A stretch of 12,065 nt of DNA from Lachnospiraceae bacterium (GTDB taxonomy: Bacteria; Bacillota; Clostridia; Lachnospirales; Lachnospiraceae). Each line of letters opens with the position of its first letter. Position 1 is the first letter of the stretch. The notes under the pieces are model-generated. The model was not told the origin of the DNA. It was given only the letters and a program-made list of their open reading frames with translations, and ran no database searches. Made by a program: the position numbers and the translations under genes. The stretch lies in the NCBI GenBank assembly GCA_900751785.1, contig CAADSM010000127.1, positions 1 through 12,065 of the forward strand, in the 5' to 3' direction. Below are positions 6,371 through 12,065 of this stretch, piece after piece.

Positions 6371-7744
6371 ATGGGCTTTACGATAGAAACAGGAATTTCA
6401 GTTTTCACAGTATTCATCCAGGGGATCCTCAGCTTTTTTTCACCCTGCGTACTCCCTCTTGTCCCCCTGTATCTGGGATACCTTTCAGGAGGACTTGGCG
6501 CAGAGAGCGGGATCAGCGGCGGCAATGCCGGAAAAGAGACGCAGAAAAGCGGCGGGGGCAGGCTTTTCCTCCGCGTTCTGTTCTTTGCACTCGGGATCAG
6601 CGCGGCGTTTTTCATACTCGGCCTCGGCGCGTCGGCAGCAGGCACTTTTTTCAAAGAACAGAGAATGCTCTTTGCCCGGATCGGCGGAGTCCTCGTCATC
6701 CTTTTCGGGCTGTACCAGCTCGGAGTCTTCGGCAGATCGCGCCTGCTCAGCGAAGATCACCGCATCCCGTTCCGCCTTGAGAAGATGACCATGTCTCCGC
6801 TGACTGCGCTGATCATGGGATTTACATTCAGCTTCGCATGGACGCCGTGCGTAGGCCCTGCCCTTGCCAGCGTGCTTCTGATGGCGGGAAGCGCCCAGAC
6901 GAGTGCGAAAGGATTTCTGCTGATCGGAATATATACACTGGGATTCATACTTCCGTTCCTGGCGGCAGGGCTCTTTACCGCAAAGATGCTGGAATTTTTC
7001 AGAAAGCACAGAAATGCAGTCAGATATACGGTCAAGGCAGGAGGAGTGCTCATGGTATTTATGGGACTTCTGATGGTTACCGGGACGATGAACAATATTA
7101 CAGGATATCTTTCATCCGTGCAGGAGGGCGCGGTTTCTGACACAGACAGCGGACAGGAAGAGGAAGAAACGGAACAGCAGGACACAGACACTGGCAGTGC
7201 GCAGCAGGATTCCGATGCAGATACAGACAGCACACAGCAGGATGCAGACGATTCTGCCGGCGCACAGACGGAGCCCGGAGAGGAAGACGGAAGCGCTGAC
7301 GGGAGGACAGCGGCATTTGACTTTGAACTGACCGATCAATATGGAAACACACACAGGCTGTCTGACTACAGAGGAAAGGTCGTCTTTCTCAACTTTTGGG
7401 CTACATGGTGCGGCCCGTGCAGGGCGGAAATGCCGGATATCCAGAAGCTCTACGAGGAGTATTCTGCCCAGGGCGAGGCGGCGGAGGTCGTCATCCTCGG
7501 CGCTGCGGCGCCAGGGATGGGCCAGGAGGGAAGCCAGGATGAGATCGCCCAGTTCATGGAAGAGAACGGGTACACATATCCGGTCCTGATGGACACAGAG
7601 TATGAAATGTTCAACTGGTACGGCATCTCTGCATTTCCGACGACTTTCATGATTGACAAAGAAGGGTATATTTACGGCTATGTGCCGGGGCAGATGACGG
7701 AAGACATTATGCGGAGCATCATTGAGCAGACTCTGGGAAATTAA
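6371..7744 (+). CDS. CcdA-TlpA fusion: membrane electron carrier with extracellular thioredoxin domain
   Basis: A 457-residue fusion. Residues 1-242 form a CcdA/DsbD-type six-helix domain with the paired membrane cysteines C26 (FFSPCVLPLVPLYLGYLSGG) and C160 (FAWTPCVGPA). Residues about 243-313 are a hydrophilic linker rich in D, E, Q, S and T, with repeated QQD units. Residues about 314-457 form a TlpA/ResA-like thioredoxin fold with W346-CGPC (C347, C350) and cis-proline P423 in ISAFPTT. Family knowledge: such proteins take electrons from cytosolic thioredoxin and reduce disulfides or methionine-sulfoxide reductases outside the membrane. The fusion supplies both relay steps in one chain. 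AGGAGA 8 nt upstream supports the ATG at 6371. Neither cytochrome c maturation genes nor msrAB is adjacent, so the final target is open. The gene seems to stand alone between two promoter candidates. Confidence 0.9.
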   Translation: MGFTIETGISVFTVFIQGILSFFSPCVLPLVPLYLGYLSGGLGAESGISGGNAGKETQKSGGGRLFLRVLFFALGISAAFFILGLGASAAGTFFKEQRMLFARIGGVLVILFGLYQLGVFGRSRLLSEDHRIPFRLEKMTMSPLTALIMGFTFSFAWTPCVGPALASVLLMAGSAQTSAKGFLLIGIYTLGFILPFLAAGLFTAKMLEFFRKHRNAVRYTVKAGGVLMVFMGLLMVTGTMNNITGYLSSVQEGAVSDTDSGQEEEETEQQDTDTGSAQQDSDADTDSTQQDADDSAGAQTEPGEEDGSADGRTAAFDFELTDQYGNTHRLSDYRGKVVFLNFWATWCGPCRAEMPDIQKLYEEYSAQGEAAEVVILGAAAPGMGQEGSQDEIAQFMEENGYTYPVLMDTEYEMFNWYGISAFPTTFMIDKEGYIYGYVPGQMTEDIMRSIIEQTLGN

Positions 7745-7754
7745 CGGCTTTTGT

Positions 7755-7784
7755 CTGACCGGCAGGCGGAAAAGATGCTATAAT
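7755..7784 (+). promoter_or_regulatory. Promoter for ogg-cysteine hydrolase pair
   Basis: TATAAT at 7779-7784 is a perfect -10. CTGACC at 7755-7760, 18 bp upstream, matches the -35 consensus at four positions. Transcription would begin near 7791, just before the leader hairpin. Confidence 0.6.
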
Positions 7785-7795
7785 AAATTGGATCC

Positions 7796-7832
7796 TCGGA
7801 ACACAGAACGGGCGGACCGTTTTGTGTTCCGG
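7796..7832 (+). promoter_or_regulatory. Leader hairpin of the ogg transcript
   Basis: The arm at 7798-7810 (GGAACACAGAACG) pairs over 13 bp, with one G-U pair, with 7818-7830 (CGTTTTGTGTTCC) around the loop GGCGGAC. One C-G and one further G-U pair extend the base. It begins a few bases after the predicted transcript start. It is followed at once by an SD-like GGAGGAG (7831-7837) that has no start codon at a usable distance. No T-run follows, so it is not a standard terminator. A 5' stability element, a protein-binding site or a DNA operator are all possible. Confidence 0.6.
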
Positions 7833-7860
7833 AGGAGAATACAGACGACGGGAGCAGAGT

Positions 7861-8676
7861 ATGGTAACAATAGAGAACCGCAGGTTTTCGATCCCTCAGA
7901 TCTGTGAATCAGGGCAGTGTTTCCGGCTTGATCCGGCAGGCGGAGATACATACGAGCTGATCGCAGGGGATCGCTGGCTTGGGATAAGGGCAGGAGAGGA
8001 AGAGACGGTTTTATCCTGTCCGCAGGAGGAGTACGAGGAGTTCTGGAAGAGCTATTTTGACCTGGAGACGGATTATCAGCAGTACCTTGACCGGATCAGC
8101 GGGGACGATCTTTATCTCACAGAAGCGGCAAGGTTCGGGAGCGGGATCCGCATTCTCAGACAGGACACATGGGAGATGATCATTACATTTATCCTGTCCC
8201 AGCAGAACAATATCCGGCGCATCAAAGGACTGATCCGGGCGCTGAGCGAGCGGTACGGCACGAGGTGCAGGAAGCCGGACGGGACAGCGTATTATGCGTT
8301 CCCGGATGTACAGAGCCTTGCGGCGGCTTCGGAGGAAGAGCTGCGCGAGATGAAGCTGGGGTATCGGAGCAGATATATCTGCGGCGCTGCCCGGATAATC
8401 GCGGAAGGCGGCGTCGATCTTGGATCCCTGCCGGAGATGGAATATGCCCGTGCGCGGGAAGAACTCATGAAACTCCCGGGGATCGGAAGAAAGGTGGCGG
8501 ACTGCATCTGTCTGTTCGCCCTGCATCAGATGGATGCCTTTCCTGTTGATACGCATATACAGAAGGCGCTGGACGCGCATTATAGAGACGGCTTCCCGTT
8601 TGAACAGTATCAGGGATGCGCGGGAGTAATGCAGCAGTATATCTTTTATTATGATCTGAAGGGAGAAACGAAATGA
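7861..8676 (+). CDS. ogg: 8-oxoguanine DNA glycosylase / AP lyase (Ogg family)
   Basis: Base-excision repair enzyme of the HhH-GPD superfamily, 271 residues, expected to remove 8-oxoguanine and nick the abasic site. An OGG-type N-terminal domain (about 1-105) precedes the HhH-GPD domain. Signatures are SQQNNIRRI, the helix-hairpin-helix LPGIGRKVADC with the catalytic lysine K211, and DAFPVDTHI with the catalytic aspartate D230. The 19-residue spacing equals that between K249 and D268 of human OGG1. I chose ATG 7861, with GGGAG at 7850-7854. An in-frame TTG at 7822 lies inside the leader hairpin and has no ribosome site. The stop TGA overlaps the next gene's ATG (ATGA), so the two are probably translationally coupled. 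Annotation pipelines often call this family DNA-3-methyladenine glycosylase 2, but the Ogg motifs favour the oxidative-damage role. Confidence 0.92.
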   Translation: MVTIENRRFSIPQICESGQCFRLDPAGGDTYELIAGDRWLGIRAGEEETVLSCPQEEYEEFWKSYFDLETDYQQYLDRISGDDLYLTEAARFGSGIRILRQDTWEMIITFILSQQNNIRRIKGLIRALSERYGTRCRKPDGTAYYAFPDVQSLAAASEEELREMKLGYRSRYICGAARIIAEGGVDLGSLPEMEYARAREELMKLPGIGRKVADCICLFALHQMDAFPVDTHIQKALDAHYRDGFPFEQYQGCAGVMQQYIFYYDLKGETK

Positions 8677-9197
8677 AAGTATTGGTAGTTGTTGATATGC
8701 AGAACGATTTTATCGACGGTTCCCTGGGAACTGCGGAAGCAAAGGCGGCTGTTCCGGCTGTAATGGAGAAGATCCGCAGTTTTGACGGGAGGATCATTGC
8801 GACAAGAGACACGCACGGAGCAGATTATCTGGAGACAGCGGAGGGAAAACATCTTCCGGTAGTGCACTGTGTGAAGGGCACGGAAGGATGGGAGATCCGA
8901 AACGAGATCGACATGCTCCTGGATGAAAAAGGAGCTGTCAGGATCGATAAGCCGACCTTCGGAAGCACAGAGCTCGGCGAGTATGTAAAGAAGCTGGACG
9001 AGGAGGAAACGCTGGAAGAGATCACGCTGATCGGCGTGTGCACAGATATCTGTGTGATCTCCAATGCACTCCTGCTGAAGGCAAATCTGCCGGAGGTGCC
9101 GATCTGTGTGGAAGCCTCATGCTGTGCCGGTGTGACCCCGGAGAGCCATGAGCGGGCGCTTGAGGCGATGAGGTCCTGCCAGATCGAGATCAGATAA
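8673..9197 (+). CDS. Isochorismatase-family cysteine hydrolase (nicotinamidase-like)
   Basis: A 174-residue cytosolic hydrolase of the isochorismatase/nicotinamidase superfamily, which cleaves amides or vinyl ethers through a cysteine. The catalytic triad is visible: D8 in VVVDMQNDF, K93 in RIDKPTFGS and C127 in GVCTDICVIS. The cis-peptide region after GVCTDIC also fits. Metal-site residues D46 and H48 (TRDTH) and H65 (PVVHC) are present, but E54 stands where PncA has its middle histidine, so nicotinamidase activity is uncertain. The ATG overlaps the ogg stop, and AAGGGAG lies inside the end of ogg, so it is the second gene of that operon. If it is a nicotinamidase it would recycle NAD breakdown products, but the link to DNA repair may be accidental. 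No clear terminator follows the TAA. Confidence 0.85.
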   Translation: MKVLVVVDMQNDFIDGSLGTAEAKAAVPAVMEKIRSFDGRIIATRDTHGADYLETAEGKHLPVVHCVKGTEGWEIRNEIDMLLDEKGAVRIDKPTFGSTELGEYVKKLDEEETLEEITLIGVCTDICVISNALLLKANLPEVPICVEASCCAGVTPESHERALEAMRSCQIEIR

Positions 9198-9281
9198 GAG
9201 ATTTGCGGCCAGCGATGAGATTGAAGGTTTTGGTCACAGGAACGACCGCAGAGCGGATTAAAATATAGGTTTCCATAAGGT

Positions 9282-9311
9282 ATGGCAGATTTCCCGAAAT
9301 GATGTTACAAT
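9282..9311 (+). promoter_or_regulatory. Candidate proA promoter
   Basis: TACAAT at 9306-9311 is a good -10. ATGGCA at 9282-9287 is a moderate -35 at 18 bp. A short dyad CCATA-AGG-TATGG (9273-9285) overlaps the -35. The resulting leader is about 100 nt and shows no T-box signature (no AGGGTGG-type element) or other riboswitch that I can recognise. Confidence 0.4.
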
Positions 9312-9419
9312 AGAGGGCATCGGAACGGAAAAAGTACGAAGAAGAGAAAACAGGGAATACTGACCTGTGAAAGAAGCAGGAATACAAGTTTGTGACGGAT
9401 CGGGAAAGGAGATCATAAC

Positions 9420-10670
9420 ATGGAAAGTTACATGGAGATGCTTGCCGGACTTGCGAAGAAAGCCTCGATAGATGCGGCAAAGCTGGGAACTGAGGCGAAG
9501 AACAGAGGTCTGCTCGCGGTGGCTGACGAGCTGCTGGCTCAGCAGGAGGCGATCCTGGAAGAAAACAAGAAGGATGTGGAAGCTGCACAGGCAAAAGGGA
9601 CAAAGCAGTCCCTGATCGACAGGCTCGCGCTCTCTGAGAAGAGGATCGCGGATATGGCGGAGGGGCTCCGTCAGATCGCCGCGCTGGATGATCCGATCGG
9701 AGAAGTGCTTTATATGAAGACGCGGCTCAACGGTCTTCGGATCGGCCAGAAGAGGGTGCCGCTGGGGGTAGTCGGTATCATCTATGAGTCCCGTCCGAAT
9801 GTGACGGCGGATGCCTTCGGCCTCTGCTTCAAGACGGGAAATGCATCGATCCTGCGCGGCGGGAGCGACGCGATCCATTCCAATCAGGCGATCGTGCGCG
9901 CGGTGAAGGCGGGACTCCGGAAGGAGAAGCTCTCACAGGATCTTATCCTCCTGGTAGAGGATACAAGCCGCGACGTGGTCAATGAGATGATGAAGATGCA
10001 TGGGTGGATCGATGTCCTTATCCCGAGAGGCGGAGCGGGACTGATCGCAAATGTGGTCCAGAACAGTACAGTGCCGGTGATCGAGACGGGAACAGGCAAC
10101 TGCCATATCTATGTGGATGCCTCGGCAGATCTCACGATGGCAGCAGATATTGTAGAGAATGCCAAGACACAGCGGATGGGCGTGTGCAATGCATGTGAGT
10201 CGCTCGTCATCCATTCTGCGGCGGCGCCGGACGTGCTGCCCCGCATCGTGTCAAAGCTGAAAGCGCATGATGTGGAGATCCGGGGCGATGAGCGTGCCTG
10301 CGCGATCAGCCCGGAGGTTGTCCCGGCATCGGAAGAGGACTGGGGAACAGAATATCTGGACGCCATCATTTCCGTGAAGATCGTGGATTCGATCGATGAG
10401 GCGATCGCCCACATCAACAAATATAATACCGGACATTCCGAGTCCATCATCACGAAGGATTATAGTAATGCTCTGAAATTCCAGGATGAGATCGATGCGG
10501 CGGCAGTGTACGTGAATGCATCGACGAGATTTACGGACGGATTCGAGTTCGGTTTCGGCGCCGAGATCGGTATCAGTACCCAGAAGCTCCACGCAAGGGG
10601 GCCGATGGGTCTGGAAGCTCTCACAACAACAAAATATATCATATTCGGAAACGGACAGATCAGAAAATAG
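9420..10670 (+). CDS. proA: Gamma-glutamyl phosphate reductase (glutamate-5-semialdehyde dehydrogenase)
   Basis: Second step of proline synthesis: NADPH-dependent reduction of gamma-glutamyl phosphate to glutamate-5-semialdehyde, in the cytosol. The 416 residues match the usual ProA length. Signatures are [20 protein letters not shown], the [10 protein letters not shown] loop, [15 protein letters not shown] with catalytic cysteine C256, and a long conserved C-terminal block with [40 protein letters not shown] and the final [17 protein letters not shown] at 9405-9411 lies 8 nt before the ATG. The gene ends at TAG 10668-10670, at the family's normal C-terminus, showing that TAG works as a stop in this genome. 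proB (glutamate 5-kinase), usually adjacent, is not beside it: the neighbours are a hydrolase and the mcsA-clpC locus. It therefore appears to be expressed alone, between its own promoter and a strong terminator. Confidence 0.97.
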   Translation: MESYMEMLAGLAKKASIDAAKLGTEAKNRGLLAVADELLAQQEAILEENKKDVEAAQAKGTKQSLIDRLALSEKRIADMAEGLRQIAALDDPIGEVLYMKTRLNGLRIGQKRVPLGVVGIIYESRPNVTADAFGLCFKTGNASILRGGSDAIHSNQAIVRAVKAGLRKEKLSQDLILLVEDTSRDVVNEMMKMHGWIDVLIPRGGAGLIANVVQNSTVPVIETGTGNCHIYVDASADLTMAADIVENAKTQRMGVCNACESLVIHSAAAPDVLPRIVSKLKAHDVEIRGDERACAISPEVVPASEEDWGTEYLDAIISVKIVDSIDEAIAHINKYNTGHSESIITKDYSNALKFQDEIDAAAVYVNASTRFTDGFEFGFGAEIGISTQKLHARGPMGLEALTTTKYIIFGNGQIRK

Positions 10671-10704
10671 GTCCAGCGATCATTAGAAGAGGTCATTAGA
10701 CCAG

Positions 10705-10750
10705 ACAGCGGTGTGCCGGAGGAGAAAGCTCCCGGCAGACCGCTGTTTTT
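10705..10750 (+). terminator. Intrinsic terminator after proA
   Basis: ACAGCGGT (10705-10712) pairs with ACCGCTGT (10739-10746). After a G-G mismatch, TGCCG/CGGCA (10714-10718, 10733-10737) and GGAG/CTCC (10721-10724, 10729-10732) extend the stem to an AAAG loop. TTTTT at 10746-10750, then C, TG and TTTT, follow. Confidence 0.88.
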
Positions 10751-10953
10751 CTGTTTTGAAATGTAAAAGTCTGTCAAAACCGGTCTTAGTGCGGATTTTA
10801 TCGATCTATCCTGCACCGTCGGAAGGAAGAATGCGGCAGAATATTGACTTTTAAAAAATTTTGAATTATCTTATTAAAGACTTAACTATTAAATTTTTGA
10901 ATAACGTCGGATCTCGTCCGGCGATATTATAGTATCATAAAGAGGTGATTTGT
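10751..10953 (+). promoter_or_regulatory. AT-rich control region of mcsA-clpC
   Basis: TTGACT (10844-10849) and TATCTT (10867-10872), 17 bp apart, form the best promoter. The region has direct repeats: AAATTTTGAAT at 10856-10866 against AAATTTTTGAAT at 10891-10902, and TATTAAA at 10872-10878 and 10887-10893. A small hairpin, CGTCGGA (10905-10911) with TCCGGCG (10917-10923), lies in the leader. TGTCAAA-ACC-GGTCTTA at 10772-10788 resembles, imperfectly, the tandem heptad bound by CtsR (RGTCAAANANRGTCAAA), but it lies upstream of the promoter. No CIRCE element is seen. Confidence 0.45.
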
Positions 10954-11322
10954 ATGAAATGTCAGTTCTGCGGCAGAGATAAGTCAGACAGAGTGTTCTA
11001 TATAAACTGGATGGGAACTGTATATCAGATCCCGGTCTGTGGGGAGTGCCTGCAGAAGATGTGGGAGAAAGCGGTCTCATCGGGGCAGGCAGAGGCTTTT
11101 AAGAAATATACCGGCTGGTGGCCGGGCAAGAGGGAACCGAGAAGACTCGGAGACCGGGCATTTCCTGAGACTGCGGTGGACGGCCTGGTGAAACGGAGGA
11201 AGATCGCCGCGCTTCGGGTTCGTCTCGACGAGGCCGCTGCGGGAGAGGATTATGAAGAGGCGGCGAGGATCAGAGATGATATCGCGTCGATCGAGAAGGA
11301 GGTGTGCACGCATGGAAATTAA
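10954..11322 (+). CDS. mcsA: McsA-like zinc-finger / UVR-motif protein
   Basis: A 122-residue protein with two CxxC pairs (C3, C6 and C29, C32), expected to bind one zinc. At the C-terminus it has a UVR motif (about 80-116, with [20 protein letters not shown]) predicted to form a helical hairpin. This is the architecture of McsA, the partner of the McsB arginine kinase and ClpC in low-GC Gram-positives. It is shorter than the roughly 185-residue B. subtilis protein and appears to keep only one zinc module. The ATG at 10954 has AGAGGTG at 10941-10947. A GTG at 10945 falls within that ribosome site and is unlikely to be the start. The last 11 bp overlap clpC, so the two are probably co-translated. 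Neither ctsR nor mcsB flanks it here. A role as ClpC adaptor or cofactor, possibly redox or metal responsive, is inference. Confidence 0.8.
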   Translation: MKCQFCGRDKSDRVFYINWMGTVYQIPVCGECLQKMWEKAVSSGQAEAFKKYTGWWPGKREPRRLGDRAFPETAVDGLVKRRKIAALRVRLDEAAAGEDYEEAARIRDDIASIEKEVCTHGN

Positions 11323-12065
11323 TCTGAATCTGTTTGGAAAACGGATGATGAGAGTATATCAGTCCGCCCTTCGGTTCGTATCCTATATGGGACACGGATT
11401 TATCGGCAGCGAGCACCTTCTCTGGGCGCTCTCCCAGGACCAGGGCGCGGCGGGAAGGGCGCTGAGAAGGAACGGTCTGGATAAGAACTTGATCGAAGAG
11501 TATCTGCGTCAGTATGATCTTGACGCAAGTGCAGGCGGAGACTTCCATGGGATACAGGTATCGGGGGAGGCAGAGGAAGTGCTGCATCTCTCGGAGACAC
11601 GCGCAAAGGCACAGGGACACCGGGAGATGGAGCCGGAGGATCTTCTCCGAGGGATCCTGGATGCCGGCGAATGTGCAGCGTCTCAGCTCATCCTCTCCCT
11701 GGAAGCGGATCCGGAGGATATCCGACGCGATCTGGGACGGGATCATACCCCCATGATCTCCGACGGGGCTGATGCGCAGGGAGAAGAAGACACTGGATCA
11801 GAAGAGGAAAGCATGCTGGAAAAATATGGTGCAGACATGACCGAAAAAGCACGGCAGGACGGTTATGACCCTATGATCGGGCGGGACGATGTGATCGAGC
11901 GCCTGATCCAGGTCCTGTCAAGGCGGACAAAGAATAACCCGGTCCTGACCGGCGAACCCGGCGTGGGAAAGACGGCAGTGATAGAGGGGCTTGCTCAGCG
12001 GCGGGGGGGGGGGGGCGGGGCCCCCCCACCGCCAAAACCAGGAAAGAAATCCCCCCGTAGTGTCG
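11312..12065 (+). CDS. clpC: ClpC-type AAA+ chaperone subunit of the Clp protease, 5' part only
   Basis: The N-terminal part of an ATP-dependent unfoldase that feeds proteins to ClpP. Two Clp N-domain repeats (about 14-65 and 82-140) carry [14 protein letters not shown] in the first and [15 protein letters not shown] in the second. An acidic linker follows, then the first AAA+ domain: [27 protein letters not shown] and the Walker A GEPGVGKT at 214-221. AAGGAGGTG at 11296-11304, 7 nt before the ATG, is a near-perfect ribosome site. The ATG lies 11 bp inside the mcsA-like gene. Coding sequence is convincing to about 12001 (GLAQR). After that the frame stays open but reads only Gly/Pro/Lys-rich residues that do not fit ClpC, so the gene is cut by bad sequence and then by the window end. 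The missing part should hold the rest of the first AAA+ domain, the middle coiled coil and the second AAA+ domain. Confidence 0.92.
   Translation, partial: MEINLNLFGKRMMRVYQSALRFVSYMGHGFIGSEHLLWALSQDQGAAGRALRRNGLDKNLIEEYLRQYDLDASAGGDFHGIQVSGEAEEVLHLSETRAKAQGHREMEPEDLLRGILDAGECAASQLILSLEADPEDIRRDLGRDHTPMISDGADAQGEEDTGSEEESMLEKYGADMTEKARQDGYDPMIGRDDVIERLIQVLSRRTKNNPVLTGEPGVGKTAVIEGLAQRRGGGGGAPPPPKPGKKSPRSV
12002..12065. other. Probable assembly or read-end artefact
   Basis: Inside the conserved first AAA+ domain of clpC the sequence changes abruptly to a run of about 13 G, then GGGG followed by seven C, then C/A-rich sequence. The translation no longer resembles ClpC although GLAQR, just before, is normally followed by a conserved continuation. 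Homopolymer G and a G/C fold-back at a contig edge are typical of low-signal read tails. Treat these bases as unreliable. Confidence 0.75.

Noticed and set aside
6485..7009. Long minus-strand open frames over the CcdA-TlpA, ogg, proA and GH3 genes
   Set aside because: They mirror codon bias of the real genes, have no ribosome sites and match no family I recognise.
7798..7830. LexA-type SOS box in the ogg leader dyad
   Set aside because: GAAC and GTTT arms are present, but the spacing is 9 bases rather than the 4 of the Gram-positive SOS box.
7822..7860. Longer Ogg protein starting at TTG 7822
   Set aside because: The TTG lies in the 3' arm of the leader hairpin, has no ribosome site, and the added residues do not look conserved.
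9312..9419. T-box or other riboswitch in the proA leader
   Set aside because: No T-box sequence, long stem or terminator/antiterminator pair is visible, only a weak 5-bp ACAGG/CCTGT pair.
10945..10953. GTG 10945 as start of the McsA-like protein
   Set aside because: It falls inside the ribosome binding site of ATG 10954.
1..12065. CRISPR arrays, insertion sequences, attachment sites, tRNA or rRNA genes, toxin-antitoxin or phage-defence modules
   Set aside because: No repeated spacer array, transposase, integrase, cloverleaf or defence-type gene pair was found on either strand.

Overview
The window looks like a low-to-mid GC Clostridia chromosome fragment, most likely Lachnospiraceae (inference). 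The reasons are a permuted membrane-bound GH3 enzyme next to a GPH-family sugar symporter, a CcdA-TlpA fusion, an Ogg-type glycosylase, an McsA-like/ClpC pair, strong AGGAGG-type ribosome binding sites and TATAAT promoters. There are no mobile elements, tRNA or rRNA genes, or CRISPR arrays that I can recognise. The last ~64 bases collapse into G/C homopolymers that break ClpC, and the first ~80 bases carry a similar C-run. The window may therefore be a complete metagenome contig with poor ends.

Left part (1-4880): a glycan-use unit. A 996-residue GH3 glycosidase with reversed domain order (sandwich domain first, barrel last) is held by a transmembrane helix at each end. About 70 bp later comes a GPH-type sugar/cation symporter. 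Its frame is intact over 519 codons except for one in-frame TAG at 4365-4367, so it is either a fresh nonsense allele or a sequence error. A 13-bp perfect hairpin with A and T flanks closes the unit and serves both directions.

Middle (4895-7744): an SMR-family small multidrug transporter on the minus strand and an aldo/keto reductase on the plus strand diverge from back-to-back consensus-like promoters whose -35 boxes are 8 bp apart. Two inverted repeats overlap this control region. Next is a monocistronic membrane protein that fuses a CcdA-type electron-transfer domain to an extracellular TlpA-type thioredoxin through a Q/D/S/T-rich linker.

Right part (7745-12065): an Ogg-type DNA glycosylase overlaps a nicotinamidase-like cysteine hydrolase by ATGA. 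This pair follows a TATAAT promoter and a 13-bp leader hairpin. Then comes proA (proline synthesis) with its own terminator, without proB beside it. Last is a short McsA-like zinc-finger/UVR protein overlapping the start of clpC, which runs off the window. ctsR and mcsB, the usual partners, are absent from this stretch.

I see no convincing undescribed multi-gene system. The observations most worth checking are the amber-interrupted symporter, the double-anchored permuted GH3, the shared SMR/AKR control region, the ogg leader hairpin and the reduced mcsA-clpC locus.
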